Shown here piece by piece: positions 25,963-34,457 of a stretch of 49,366 bases of DNA. This DNA is from Secundilactobacillus angelensis (GTDB lineage Bacteria > Bacillota > Bacilli > Lactobacillales > Lactobacillaceae), in the NCBI RefSeq assembly GCF_012641075.1, contig NZ_JAAXLJ010000018.1:1-49366 (forward strand), written 5' to 3'. The translations under genes and the position numbers were made by a program. The notes beneath the pieces are model-generated. The model made no database searches. It saw nothing but the letters and a program-made list of their open reading frames with translations, and was not told where the DNA came from. Every line of letters begins with the position of its first letter. Position 1 is the first letter of the stretch.

Positions 25963-26223
25963 CTAGAAATAATTTCGCTGATAATCGGCGTCAATTTTCA
26001 ACAATAAGTCCGCAGACATTCCGCAGAGATTTTCAATCTGCTGTATCTCTTTAGGTGCGAGACTATTCTTGTGCGCTAGCAGCTTCAAAATCTGCGGCGT
26101 ACTGATGCCTAGTTGCTGCGCAATCTTTTCCGAGCTGATCTGGTAGAAGGGCAGCACGTCATGAAGAGAATCTACGGCAGCTACTTCGTGATAATAATGA
26201 GGAAGTGCAAATCGTTTTAACAT
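25963..26223 (-). CDS. HigA-like HTH antidote protein B (orphan)
   Basis: The 86-residue protein aligns end to end with HigA-like A: YYHEVAAVDSLHDVLPFYQIS, then HTH SEKIAQQLGISTPQILKLLAHKNSL, then IENLCGMSADLLLKIDADYQ. GGGAGG precedes the ATG at 26223. It follows a 57-residue ORF by 28 bases on the same strand. No HigB-type toxin is adjacent. The conserved DSL..PFYQI arm replaces the usual HigA HPG-EIL arm. Confidence 0.8.
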   Translation of the reverse strand: MLKRFALPHYYHEVAAVDSLHDVLPFYQISSEKIAQQLGISTPQILKLLAHKNSLAPKEIQQIENLCGMSADLLLKIDADYQRNYF

Positions 26224-26251
26224 ATTCCAACCTCCCAAATCCAACTTTCAA

Positions 26252-26425
26252 TTATTTAGAATCTGTTGTCAATGAGTTATAGTAAGTGGTCAAGTCATCC
26301 TTATAATCAAATGTTTTCTTGTCTACATAACCTGAGAGGGCTTCACCAACTGATTGCGGTGATCCTTTTCGAGCAGCTTCAATGGCTTTTTTCTGTTGCT
26401 TTTTGCGAATACGATTATTTGTCAT
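26252..26425 (-). CDS. small basic hypothetical protein, operon with HigA-like B
   Basis: I do not recognise this 57-residue protein (MTNNRIRKKQQKKAIEAARK opening). It has a strongly basic N-terminus, an acidic and Tyr-containing C-terminus, and no membrane segment. AGGAAAGG lies before the ATG at 26425; a longer reading to 26449 is less likely. It precedes HigA-like B in the position where a partner protein would be expected, but it shows no HigB features. Confidence 0.6.
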   Translation of the reverse strand: MTNNRIRKKQQKKAIEAARKGSPQSVGEALSGYVDKKTFDYKDDLTTYYNSLTTDSK

Positions 26426-26511
26426 GAGCCTTTCCTCTATGTCGATCATTGGTAAGCGCTGGGTGAATGCAAATAAATAAGTATTTCAATCAACAAAATA
26501 GTAGCACAAGC

Positions 26512-26530
26512 TAAGTGCAATTGCACCTAA
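26512..26530. promoter_or_regulatory. palindromic element, copy 2
   Basis: TAAGTGCAATTGCACCTAA, with right flank TTTGTACTACTTTTCACTTGA, closely matches the element at 24013-24032 and its flank. It lies between the MarR B stop and the start of the leftward 57-residue ORF, so it can control the ORF/HigA-like B unit. Confidence 0.55.
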
Positions 26531-26577
26531 TTTGTACTACTTTTCACTTGAATCTTGAAGTTTGTTTGAGTGGCTTG

Positions 26578-27024
26578 CTACAGCTTTTCAGGGTGTTGTG
26601 CTTCAATTGATTGACGTAACTTCACGATATGATTGAAGACCGTGTCGCTATCTGGCGCAAGGCGCGTCATTAATTCAGTGTTAAGCTGTTGCATATACTG
26701 TTTGATACCGCGATTGAGCCGTATCCCTTTTTCAGTTAAATAGAGCTGGGTCACCCGTTTATCCTTCGGGTCGATGGATTGTTTGATCAAGCCTTTTTTG
26801 GTCAGCTGATTGATCGCCCGAGTAATCGTGCTGTGGTTTAAATGGACTAAATGATTGAAATCACTTTTACTGATTCCTGGGTTTTCAGCAACTTTCATCA
26901 CATAGAAGTAATTCGACGCGTTAACTTCATAGGGTGCCAGCTTTTCGGTCACTTGGTTGGTAATCACCATGTTCAGAAGAGCGACCTGCTGAGCGAGGTC
27001 GGCACCAGAAGCTTTGTGAGTCAT
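26578..27024 (-). CDS. MarR-family regulator B
   Basis: The 148-residue winged-helix regulator is paralogous to MarR A. Shared blocks include ASNYFYVMKVAENPGIS, LVHLNHSTITRAINQLTKKGLI and the wing DPKDKRVTQLYLTEKG. AAGGTGAACGTT precedes the ATG at 27024; the upstream ATG at 27054 is less likely. A palindrome on its own -10 region suggests autoregulation. Confidence 0.87.
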   Translation of the reverse strand: MTHKASGADLAQQVALLNMVITNQVTEKLAPYEVNASNYFYVMKVAENPGISKSDFNHLVHLNHSTITRAINQLTKKGLIKQSIDPKDKRVTQLYLTEKGIRLNRGIKQYMQQLNTELMTRLAPDSDTVFNHIVKLRQSIEAQHPEKL

Positions 27025-27073
27025 AACGTTCACCTTCAAAGTTTTAAATGGCATAGGGGGTTAACTAACTTCA

Positions 27074-27088
27074 CTGTTATTATAACAG
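27074..27088 (-). promoter_or_regulatory. MarR B promoter with operator palindrome
   Basis: CTGTTATTATAACAG is a perfect 15-base palindrome containing, on the minus strand, TGTTATAAT (extended -10). Confidence 0.65.
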
Positions 27089-27214
27089 GTAACTTGGGGA
27101 TTATGTGGTTTAAGAGAAAAGCGTTACATATTGGTGATTTTGTCTAAAGTTTTCAGCAACGTAAAGGGTAGGCAGAATAGAAATAGTCAAACTCTCGCTG
27201 ATTTGGGCGCCTTA

Positions 27215-27223
27215 TGCTATAAT
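27215..27223 (+). promoter_or_regulatory. extended -10 promoter of the antisense RNA
   Basis: TGCTATAAT on the plus strand, consensus -10 with TGn extension, about 6 bases before the predicted antitoxin RNA. Confidence 0.6.
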
Positions 27224-27228
27224 ATAAG

Positions 27229-27360
27229 CATAAAAAAGAGGACTGGCGTTGTAGCACCAATCCCCTTGCAAACCGCTTCAAAGGCGGTGGCTAGTGACAG
27301 ACAACTATAAGAAGTCAGCTATCAACTCGCCAAAGTTAACAGGGGTGGCTTCTTATTTAC
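27229..27360 (+). ncRNA. predicted antisense antitoxin RNA of a type I TA locus
   Basis: An RNA from the promoter at 27215-27223 would run into the hairpin AAGAAGTCA (27309-27317) / TGGCTTCTT (27346-27354), followed by ATTT. It has no ORF and is fully complementary to the 3' untranslated part and last codon of the toxin message from the opposite strand, the convergent arrangement of TxpA/RatA-type systems. Exact ends are inferred. Confidence 0.55.
27232..27265 (-). terminator. terminator of the toxin transcript
   Basis: On the minus strand GGGGATTGGTG pairs with CGCCAGTCCTC (with G-U pairs) and is followed by six T. Confidence 0.65.
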
Positions 27361-27502
27361 GGTTTCTCCGGTCGATCAGTATCGTTAACGTTGCAAAAGC
27401 AATCATCAACGATAATGCGTCAAAAACTGACACAGTCTGAATCTTTCGTAGATTTTGTAAATCATAGGCATCATCTACTTTCGTATTGACGCCACCACCC
27501 AT
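27353..27502 (-). CDS. putative holin-like type I toxin
   Basis: The 49-residue ORF has a charged N-terminal 20 residues, one hydrophobic helix (SVFDALSLMIAFATLTILI, about residues 25-43) and a basic tail DRRNRK. The F-[DE]-A-L-x-L-M-I-x-F pattern is typical of Gram-positive holin-like toxins of the TxpA/BsrG group. The ATG at 27502 lacks a strong Shine-Dalgarno; an internal GTG before SVFDAL is an alternative start. It has a consensus promoter upstream, a hairpin in its 5' leader (ACAGCATATC/GATATACTGT) and a convergent antisense RNA. Expected to act at the membrane. Confidence 0.7.
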   Translation of the reverse strand: MGGGVNTKVDDAYDLQNLRKIQTVSVFDALSLMIAFATLTILIDRRNRK

Positions 27503-27571
27503 GAAACTCTTTGCCCTAACAGTATATCATAAGATATGCTGTTTTTTATTTGTCTAAAATTATGGCGACAG

Positions 27572-27600
27572 ATTATATAAATCGTGATATATTGCGTCAA
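27572..27600 (-). promoter_or_regulatory. strong sigma-A promoter of the toxin
   Basis: TTGACG (27600-27595), 17-base spacer, TATAAT (27577-27572). Confidence 0.8.
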
Positions 27601-27613
27601 CTCAACATATTGC

Positions 27614-28294
27614 CTAATTATCCGAAGAATTAACTTCCCAAGCTAACCGCTGCAGTGCTTTTTGATTCGCAATCCGGTACCCCCGCCGATCTTTTTGGAG
27701 GTAGCCAGCTTTCACAAAGTCGGCGATGACGAACAGTAAATGGCGGTATGACACACCCAGGTACTCAGCGACCTGGGTGTGCTTTTCGTTGTAGTAGCCG
27801 TTGTGTTCGGTAAGCAAAATGAAGGCCCCCAGTCGCTGTGACAGGGTGAAACCCTGATTCCTCGACGCCGTCTTAATATTGCGGGCATTTTTATGCGACA
27901 GGTAAATGCAGACGTGTTGTAAAAAGGTGGGGTCGGCTAATAGTTGGGCACGGTATTTTTCCATGGGCAATGCCAGGCAGTAACAGTCATCGATCACTTG
28001 GACGCCGAAGGGCTCGTTTTTGGCGTCCAGCATTTCCATTTCCCCGATAAAACATGGCGGGGTGAAGAAGTCGATGAGGGTGTCCTTACCATTAGCCAGC
28101 GAATCATAAAGCTTGGCTTTCCCCTTGACTAAATAAAATAAATATGCTGGTTGAATGCCATTTTTCACGATGTATTCCTGAGTTTTGAAGTGCAGTAATT
28201 CCGCGTGCTGCGCCAGGTCAGAGCCGAATAGGGACTCATAATGGCACTGGGTCATGAACTGCTGTTTCAAGTCATCGTCAACAATTTTTTCCAT
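27614..28294 (-). CDS. Crp/Fnr-family regulator, YeiL-like
   Basis: The 226-residue protein has an N-terminal cyclic-nucleotide-binding-like beta-roll (about 20-125, with FIGEMEMLD in the C-helix-facing loop) and a C-terminal winged HTH (VAEYLGVSYRHLLFVIADFVKAGYLQ). Cysteines are present but do not form an Fnr-type N-terminal cluster. The layout with a ribonucleoside hydrolase and nucleoside transporter mirrors the E. coli yeiL-rihB-nupX neighbourhood. AGGAG precedes the ATG at 28294. Divergent from rihB, so it probably controls nucleoside use. Confidence 0.85.
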   Translation of the reverse strand: MEKIVDDDLKQQFMTQCHYESLFGSDLAQHAELLHFKTQEYIVKNGIQPAYLFYLVKGKAKLYDSLANGKDTLIDFFTPPCFIGEMEMLDAKNEPFGVQVIDDCYCLALPMEKYRAQLLADPTFLQHVCIYLSHKNARNIKTASRNQGFTLSQRLGAFILLTEHNGYYNEKHTQVAEYLGVSYRHLLFVIADFVKAGYLQKDRRGYRIANQKALQRLAWEVNSSDN

Positions 28295-28308
28295 TTTTTC
28301 TCCTAGTG

Positions 28309-28354
28309 TGAGATTTCTCATACTTAGTGTATCAATTCACAGGCCATAATTCAA
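28309..28354 (-). promoter_or_regulatory. promoter and operator of the YeiL-like regulator
   Basis: TTGAAT (28354-28349), 17-base spacer, TACACT (28331-28326). A perfect TGAGATTTCTCA palindrome (28309-28320) lies at the predicted start site, a form typical of Crp/Fnr-type sites, suggesting autoregulation. Confidence 0.6.
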
Positions 28355-28361
28355 TCCGTAA

Positions 28362-28387
28362 GTAAGGGCTTACATCAAGACCCTTAC
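28362..28387. promoter_or_regulatory. inverted repeat upstream of the nucleoside hydrolase gene
   Basis: GTAAGGG (28362-28368) and CCCTTAC (28381-28387) flank a 12-base spacer, 28 bases before the rihB-like start; candidate regulator site or leader hairpin. Confidence 0.45.
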
Positions 28388-28414
28388 ATTTAAACTCTAG
28401 GAGGAATTTTTACC

Positions 28415-29347
28415 ATGACTGCAAGAAAGATTATTCTCGACTGTGATCCAGGTCACGATGACGCCATTACCATGATGATGGCGTACGCACATCCAGATAT
28501 CGATTTATTAGGTATTACGATTGTTGCCGGTAACCAAACTTTGAAGAAGACCGTTCATAACGGTTTAAACGTCGCTCAATTATTAGATATGGACGTTAAA
28601 CTTTACCCAGGGATGCCTCAGCCACTTGTCCGCGAACAAGTCGTTGCCGGTAATGTCCATGGTAAGACCGGTTTAGATGGTCCAACTTTTGAAGAATTAA
28701 AGCGGAGTGCTGAAAAGGAAAACGGTGTTCAATTCATCATCGATACCTTATTAGCTAGCGCCGGTGATATTACCTTGGTTCCTACTGGTCCATTGACTAA
28801 CATCGCAACTGCTATGCGGATGGAACCGCTGATCATCCCTAAGATTAAAGAAATCGTCTTAATGGGTGGCGCATACGGTACTGGTAACTTCACGCCTTCA
28901 GCTGAATTTAACATCTTCGCTGATCCAGAAGCTGCTCACGTGGTCTTCAAGTCAGGTCGTCCAATCGTCATGATGGGCTTAGACTTAACGAACCAAACCA
29001 TTTGTACCCCTGACGTGATCGAACGGATGGAAGCCATTGGCAACAAAGCCGGTAAGTTATTCGGTGATTTGATGCGTTTTACCTTGAAGACCCAGTTTGA
29101 AGAATTTGGTCTTGAAGCCGGTCCAATCCATGACGCTACCACTGTTGGTTACTTAATTGATCCATCACTGTTTGAGATGCAGGACATGTACGTCACCGTT
29201 GATATCAACCGTGGACCATGTTACGGCCGGACAGTTTGCGATGAATTAAACGTTTTGAAGCAAACGCCAAACGCCAAGGTAGGTAAGGGAATCGACCGTA
29301 AAGGGTTCTTCGACTTAGTTGCTGAATGTATCAAAACTTACAAATAA
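28415..29347 (+). CDS. rihB: pyrimidine-type ribonucleoside hydrolase
   Basis: The 310-residue member of the IU-nucleoside hydrolase family has the N-terminal calcium-binding signature DCDPGHDDA (9-17), [10 protein letters not shown], the [11 protein letters not shown] ribose-binding segment and the late catalytic His/Asp in [12 protein letters not shown]. It cleaves ribonucleosides to base and ribose. AGGAGG precedes the ATG. The first gene of a unit with the NupC-type transporter 19 bases downstream; the pair takes up and splits nucleosides. Base preference (uridine/cytidine) is inferred from the yeiL-like context. Confidence 0.88.
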   Translation: MTARKIILDCDPGHDDAITMMMAYAHPDIDLLGITIVAGNQTLKKTVHNGLNVAQLLDMDVKLYPGMPQPLVREQVVAGNVHGKTGLDGPTFEELKRSAEKENGVQFIIDTLLASAGDITLVPTGPLTNIATAMRMEPLIIPKIKEIVLMGGAYGTGNFTPSAEFNIFADPEAAHVVFKSGRPIVMMGLDLTNQTICTPDVIERMEAIGNKAGKLFGDLMRFTLKTQFEEFGLEAGPIHDATTVGYLIDPSLFEMQDMYVTVDINRGPCYGRTVCDELNVLKQTPNAKVGKGIDRKGFFDLVAECIKTYK

Positions 29348-29366
29348 TCGAGAGGGGTACATTAAG

Positions 29367-30590
29367 ATGTATGTCCTGATTAACCTGGTAGGGCTGGTTG
29401 TTTTCTTAGTGATCGGCTTCCTATTTTCAAAGAAGAAAAGCGATATTCGCTGGCGTTCAATTGCCATTATGTTACTGATAAACTTAGCTTTATCCTGGTT
29501 CTTCACTAGTTTCGCAGCTGGCCGAGACGCCGTTAAAGCAGCGGCGGATGGTTTCAACTGGCTGGTGGAAGTTTCCTACCAAGGAATCGTCTTCGCACTG
29601 CCAAACTGGGTCACCCCAGCCTTTGGCGGTTCAGCAAAGTCGATGAACTTTGTTACCAGTGCCTTACTGCCCGTATTGATGATCGTTCCAGTGTTTGATA
29701 TTTTAACCTACTTTGGCGTTTTGCCTTGGATCATCAAATGGGTCGGCCGTGGCTTATCCTACGTCACTGGTCAACCAAGATTCGAATCATTTTTCGCCAT
29801 TGAAATGATGTTCTTGGGTAACACCGAAGTCCTGGCTATTTCGGGTCGTCAATTACGCCAAATGCGTGCCACCCGGAACGTTACGTTAGCCATGATGTCC
29901 ATGAGCTGCGTGACTGCTTCGATCCTTGGGGCCTACACGCAGATGGTTCCCGGTCAGTTCGTATTGACCGCCGTGCCAATCAACGTTATCAACGCGATCA
30001 TTGTGACTAACTTACTGAATCCAGTGAAGGTCGCGCCAGAAGAGGATATTATTGCCACCGTTGGTTCCGAAGACGAGGGTAAAAAGGAACCGTTCTTCTC
30101 TTACCTGGGTGATTCAATCCTTGGTGCCGGCCGCTTGATTTTGATCATTACGGCTAATGTTATTGCCTTCGTTGCACTAGCTGCCTTGGCAGATAAGATT
30201 TTAGGCTTGATCTGGGCGCCGCTTTCCTTAGAGCATATCGTGGGTGTTATCATGTTCCCGTTTGCTTGGCTGCTCGGTTTCCCAGTTCACGATGCTTGGA
30301 TCTTATCCCAAGACATGGGCTTGAAGTTAGTGACTAACGAATTCGTTGTCATGGGTAAAGTCGCTGGGAACGTGATTAATGGCTACACGCCTCATTTACG
30401 TGCCGTGTTGACCGTCTTCTTGACTTCCTTTGCTAACTTTGGGACCACCGGTATGATCATCGGTGCCTTCAAGGGATTAGTGGACAAGGAAAAGAACGAT
30501 TTAGTTGCCAAAAATGTTGGTTACATGTTACTTTCAGGTATTCTCGTATCACTATTATCAGCTGGCTTCGTCGGCCTGTTCGTGTGGTAA
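29367..30590 (+). CDS. nucleoside transporter, NupC/CNT-like
   Basis: The 407-residue membrane protein has about 10 helices. The pattern includes FGGSAKSMNF, the family-typical MMFLGNTEVLAIS, TASILGAYTQMVPGQF and TSFANFGTTGMIIGAF. CNT carriers import nucleosides with H+ or Na+. An ATG at 29319 lies inside the hydrolase gene; GAGAGGGG precedes the ATG at 29367, which starts directly with the first membrane helix. Co-transcribed with rihB. Confidence 0.88.
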   Translation: MYVLINLVGLVVFLVIGFLFSKKKSDIRWRSIAIMLLINLALSWFFTSFAAGRDAVKAAADGFNWLVEVSYQGIVFALPNWVTPAFGGSAKSMNFVTSALLPVLMIVPVFDILTYFGVLPWIIKWVGRGLSYVTGQPRFESFFAIEMMFLGNTEVLAISGRQLRQMRATRNVTLAMMSMSCVTASILGAYTQMVPGQFVLTAVPINVINAIIVTNLLNPVKVAPEEDIIATVGSEDEGKKEPFFSYLGDSILGAGRLILIITANVIAFVALAALADKILGLIWAPLSLEHIVGVIMFPFAWLLGFPVHDAWILSQDMGLKLVTNEFVVMGKVAGNVINGYTPHLRAVLTVFLTSFANFGTTGMIIGAFKGLVDKEKNDLVAKNVGYMLLSGILVSLLSAGFVGLFVW

Positions 30591-30688
30591 TCGAAAACCG
30601 TATCTTGCAATTCTGAAGCAAATTGCACAACTTGATGCATAGGCGTGTGTAATCAATGGTGAATAATCAGTGATGCTATTTACAGCAA

Positions 30689-30724
30689 AAAGAAGACCAA
30701 TTCATTTATGAATTGGTCTTCTTT
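30689..30724. terminator. bidirectional terminator between the transporter and surface protein 2
   Basis: AAAGAAGACCAATTCAT (30689-30705) and ATGAATTGGTCTTCTTT (30708-30724) form a 17-bp perfect stem with T-rich tails both ways. Confidence 0.85.
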
Positions 30725-30788
30725 CGAGTTTTTAGCTAATCAAGTTAACAAAATAATTCTGGAGGGAGTGGGCATTTACTTTACTGCG

Positions 30789-33700
30789 TTATTTTTCGTC
30801 AGTTCGTTTTCTTCTAATTCCAAACAAGCCCAGTAAACTAAGCATCATCAAACCAAGAAGACTCGTCGTTGCAACTTCTTGTGATTGTTCATTAGTTTGT
30901 GGCAATTGACCACTTGCTGTGTTTTCAGCAGTTGATTGGCCAGAAGTGGTAGTTGATTCTGACAACTGAGTAGTTGTTGCCTGACCCGTTGCAGATGATG
31001 CACCGGTAGAAACGGTCGAGTTAGTGGCCGTCATATTGTGGCCGGTTGCCTGGTTCCCAACCTGAGTTGTACCAGTTTCATTTTGTGGCGTCGTGGCTGT
31101 ACCGTTATCTGAACCTTCTGCTGGTACGTTTTCCGGCTGTGTTGTGCTGTCAGTAGGCAAGGTTTCGTTACCAGTCTGAGGAATGTTGTCCGCATCGCCG
31201 GTATTATCGTTGTTACCAGGCTGACCAGTACTACCACCGTTAGTGCTATTAGCAGTATAGGTCACGTAACCGGCATCACCAGGCTTTGCCTTAGGAGCGT
31301 TAACGGTAATGGTGCCATCTGGATTAACAGTAGCAACTACCGTTGATTTATCAGCAGTGTAACCATCAATTGGTGGCACGTTTACAGTGACTGTTTCACC
31401 GACTTGACCTGTGACGTTGTCAACCGTTTGAGGGCCTAGGTTGCTTGGAATCGAAACGTTGCCGGTAATTTGATTACCTGTATAAACTACGGTAATATCC
31501 TTTGCATTTGCAGGTTTAACATCAGTGATCATCGGTGAATCGGCAGCTACACTAGCGATGTTAGGTGTGTAGCCTGTGACTGTTGGTGATTCAAGCGCTG
31601 TGTACCAGTCCATTGGTGTGTAAGCGTCAGTTGGGTCACCAGTTACCGCACCAACTGGTCGTGTCCAAGTCACAGTTTGAACAACATCAGGTGATACTGT
31701 GTTGCCATGACTATCGACAAAATGGATGGTCCGAGTTGTTTGTACTGTTTGAATGATTTGCTTTTCGGCTAACGGCACCGTGATTGTTTGATCCTTGGTA
31801 GTATCCGTATCAAAATGATGGTTTGCAACACCAATAAGGTTATCAAATGTGGTTTGACCGTATTGACCATCGATTGCGTACCCATCAGGGATCAAGGCTA
31901 AAATCGCTGGCACATCATAGTTGACTGGATCACCTGATTGTCCGGTGGTAGTCCACGTTTTATCACCAACTTTAACGATCACTGTTTGCTGGTCACCGGT
32001 GTAAGTGACAGTGACATCATCAGTATTTGCTGGTGCATCAGAATTAGTCAGCTTCAATTCTGTGACATTTGGGTTGTCTGCAGTGTAACCGCTAACTGTT
32101 GGTGCAGTTAAACTAGTGTACCAACCCATTGGTGAGTATGAATCAATGGGTTCACCAGTTACCGCATCTACCGGCTGAACCCAGGTTACGGTTTGAACAA
32201 CGTCCGGCGAAACTGTATCACCATTTTGATTGACGAAATGAATGGTTCGAGTTGTATTTTCTGATTGATAGGTTAGCGCATGTGTCAGTAAGATAGTGTA
32301 ACTTTGATCCTTAGTTGTGTCATGATCAAAATTAGCTGGGGCATATGCTTTCAACAGGTCGCTCAGTTTTGTATATGATCCTTCAATGGTATAGCCCTTA
32401 GGAATCAGTGCGGTAATTTTCGCTTCATCATAGTTAACTGCACTGTCTGATGGTCCAGTAGTTGTCCAAACTTGATTGCCGACTTTAACGTTCAATGTTT
32501 GGGTGTCTGCCTTGTAGGTAACAAAGTTGGCATCATCAGTCTGAGCATCAGGTGTATTGACCGTAATCGTACCATTTGGATTGATTGTAGCAACCACTGT
32601 GGTCTTGTCAGGCGTGTAACCGTCCAAAGTAGGGACGGTTACCTGAACAGTATCGCCGACCTTACCAGTAACACCTTTTACTGTTTGAGCACCTTTATTA
32701 GAAGGTACGGAAACATCGGCGGTAACTGGATTGCCAGTATATGTGACATATCCAGCATCACCAGTTTGAGCATCAGGCGTAACAACGGTGATTGAACCAT
32801 CAGAATTGACATTTGCCGTTACCGTTGATTTGTCTGAAGTGTAACCTTGCATACTTGGCACGGAAACTGTGACTGTTTTACCAACTGTTCCGGAGACATT
32901 GGCAACAATTTTATCACCCTTATTAGTGGGGATTGTAACAGCAGCTTTCACTGAGTCACCAACATAATTTAAGGCAATGTTATTTTCACCACCTGAAGCC
33001 AGTGTAATGAATTGTGAAGTGGAAAGGTGGTAGCCCTGTACAACTGGTACTGCATACGCAACGGAGACGGCGTTACCTGCATTGTCAGTGGTTGGTGCAG
33101 TTGTACCAGGTTGATAAAATGCAATAACCTGACCCGTTGTGCCGTTGATGCCTGATTGCGCAACATCAGGCATGTTGCTGGTGATGTTCAACTTGGCGTC
33201 AGCAGGGACATAGGTGTAGTTATTGATCGTGACACTGTAGGCAGCTTTTGAAGAAGCCGTTGCAGCGGTGACACCAAGGACGTAGTTTTGACCAATTTGA
33301 TCATCGCCAATTGTCTTGGTGAAGGTTTTGACAATCGTGCCGTCAGCGCCGCCTTCACGAACATTCGTTACTAACTGTTTGTTATCAACGGTGTATTTAA
33401 CATCGAAAGTGTAGGTTAAACTCCCAGTTGAAGTGCCGGCAGGTCGAACGATTCCGGTGTCGTATACGCCACCAGTGGCTTGACTACTGTCGGATCCGGC
33501 TTGATAAATGACCCAATCGTTGTGTGGATTCTGATACTTGATACCGTCCGAAGTAGATGGTGAGGCGCCGATAGCGTCAGTTGAGATAATATAGCTAGTA
33601 GTCCCTGGAACATTTTGAACTAAGCCCATCTTGCCACCCGTCTGCCCCTTGGTTAATGCATCAGAGGTAGAGACAGGTTGAAATGACACCGCTGTACCAT

Positions 33701-34388
33701 CACCGCCGAGCCAGTTGCCCATAGTAGCAGCATCCCATTTAATATTGACGGTAGCGTTCAAACTAAAATCGGTATTGAAATCGACAGCATCCTTAGCTAC
33801 AACCGCGCCGTTATTAACGTGATTTTTGGTAGTCGGGTCAGTCAAGTCTGTGGTATCACTGCTAATTGTTGGCAGAATTTTACCATCACTACCGCCCGTG
33901 ACAAAACTGGTGGAAACTTTATCGCCAGTGACCACACTAGGCGAGGTATTAGTATGTCCTGTGTTGGCAGGATCAGTAGAAGCTGTATTTGATTGATCGG
34001 TAGTTGTGACGATTGAATTTGTCGTTTGCGTAGCTACTTCTGGCGCAGGTTCAGGTGTTGGTTCTGCTAATGCGGCTGTTTGAGCAGTTGTACTGGTGGA
34101 TTGTGGTTGCTCAGTAGCTGTAGTTGGGGTACTTGTCGACGAATTTCCAGCGTTGGAATCTGAAGAGTCCGTTGTTCCGTTCGACTGAGTTGTTGGCACA
34201 GTTTGACTAGTTGTTGAGACTGGATCACTATCTGTTCCAGCCGCATGAGCAGTAGTGCTGGTTGCAAATGAGATTCCGGCCAGAGTTGCGAGCGTCATAC
34301 CCATTGCAACCCACTCTGTACCTTTCTTGTAGAGTTTTACACGATGTTTTTTTTCGATAAATGGTGATTTTAAGTTATTTTTTGACAT
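30789..34388 (-). CDS. sortase-anchored surface protein 2 (lectin-like domain, Mub-like repeats, LPQTN)
   Basis: The 1199-residue protein has a KxYKxGxxW-type signal (KLYKKGTEW, 18-26; cleavage near 49) and a Ser/Thr/Gln-rich linker to about 150. An L-type-lectin-like domain follows (about 155-400: INNGAVVAKDAVDFNTDFS-type strands and HNDWVIY). Then come three roughly 70-residue repeats (about 480-625 and 970-1045, each with GYT.DKSTV.A..N.DG.ITV) and two Mub-like repeats (about 625-970: TTRTIHFV, VSPDVVQTVTW, WYT.L..PTV.GYT). LPQTN, a hydrophobic helix and an RRKR tail end the protein. GGAGTGG precedes the ATG at 34388. Likely an adhesin for glycans or mucin (inference). Confidence 0.9.
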   Translation of the reverse strand: MSKNNLKSPFIEKKHRVKLYKKGTEWVAMGMTLATLAGISFATSTTAHAAGTDSDPVSTTSQTVPTTQSNGTTDSSDSNAGNSSTSTPTTATEQPQSTSTTAQTAALAEPTPEPAPEVATQTTNSIVTTTDQSNTASTDPANTGHTNTSPSVVTGDKVSTSFVTGGSDGKILPTISSDTTDLTDPTTKNHVNNGAVVAKDAVDFNTDFSLNATVNIKWDAATMGNWLGGDGTAVSFQPVSTSDALTKGQTGGKMGLVQNVPGTTSYIISTDAIGASPSTSDGIKYQNPHNDWVIYQAGSDSSQATGGVYDTGIVRPAGTSTGSLTYTFDVKYTVDNKQLVTNVREGGADGTIVKTFTKTIGDDQIGQNYVLGVTAATASSKAAYSVTINNYTYVPADAKLNITSNMPDVAQSGINGTTGQVIAFYQPGTTAPTTDNAGNAVSVAYAVPVVQGYHLSTSQFITLASGGENNIALNYVGDSVKAAVTIPTNKGDKIVANVSGTVGKTVTVSVPSMQGYTSDKSTVTANVNSDGSITVVTPDAQTGDAGYVTYTGNPVTADVSVPSNKGAQTVKGVTGKVGDTVQVTVPTLDGYTPDKTTVVATINPNGTITVNTPDAQTDDANFVTYKADTQTLNVKVGNQVWTTTGPSDSAVNYDEAKITALIPKGYTIEGSYTKLSDLLKAYAPANFDHDTTKDQSYTILLTHALTYQSENTTRTIHFVNQNGDTVSPDVVQTVTWVQPVDAVTGEPIDSYSPMGWYTSLTAPTVSGYTADNPNVTELKLTNSDAPANTDDVTVTYTGDQQTVIVKVGDKTWTTTGQSGDPVNYDVPAILALIPDGYAIDGQYGQTTFDNLIGVANHHFDTDTTKDQTITVPLAEKQIIQTVQTTRTIHFVDSHGNTVSPDVVQTVTWTRPVGAVTGDPTDAYTPMDWYTALESPTVTGYTPNIASVAADSPMITDVKPANAKDITVVYTGNQITGNVSIPSNLGPQTVDNVTGQVGETVTVNVPPIDGYTADKSTVVATVNPDGTITVNAPKAKPGDAGYVTYTANSTNGGSTGQPGNNDNTGDADNIPQTGNETLPTDSTTQPENVPAEGSDNGTATTPQNETGTTQVGNQATGHNMTATNSTVSTGASSATGQATTTQLSESTTTSGQSTAENTASGQLPQTNEQSQEVATTSLLGLMMLSLLGLFGIRRKRTDEK

Positions 34389-34457
34389 GGTAAATAGCCC
34401 ACTCCTTTTTACATAATCCCTAGTTACGATAACAAATAGATAATACTTACCCTCCAA

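Noticed and set aside
23442-26223. Complete HigBA toxin-antitoxin loci
   Set aside because: No HigB-like ORF lies beside either HigA-like gene on either strand.
31255-33000. Regularly spaced repeats that could suggest a CRISPR-like array
   Set aside because: They are coding repeats of a surface protein (70- and 170-residue units) with an intact reading frame and diverged copies.
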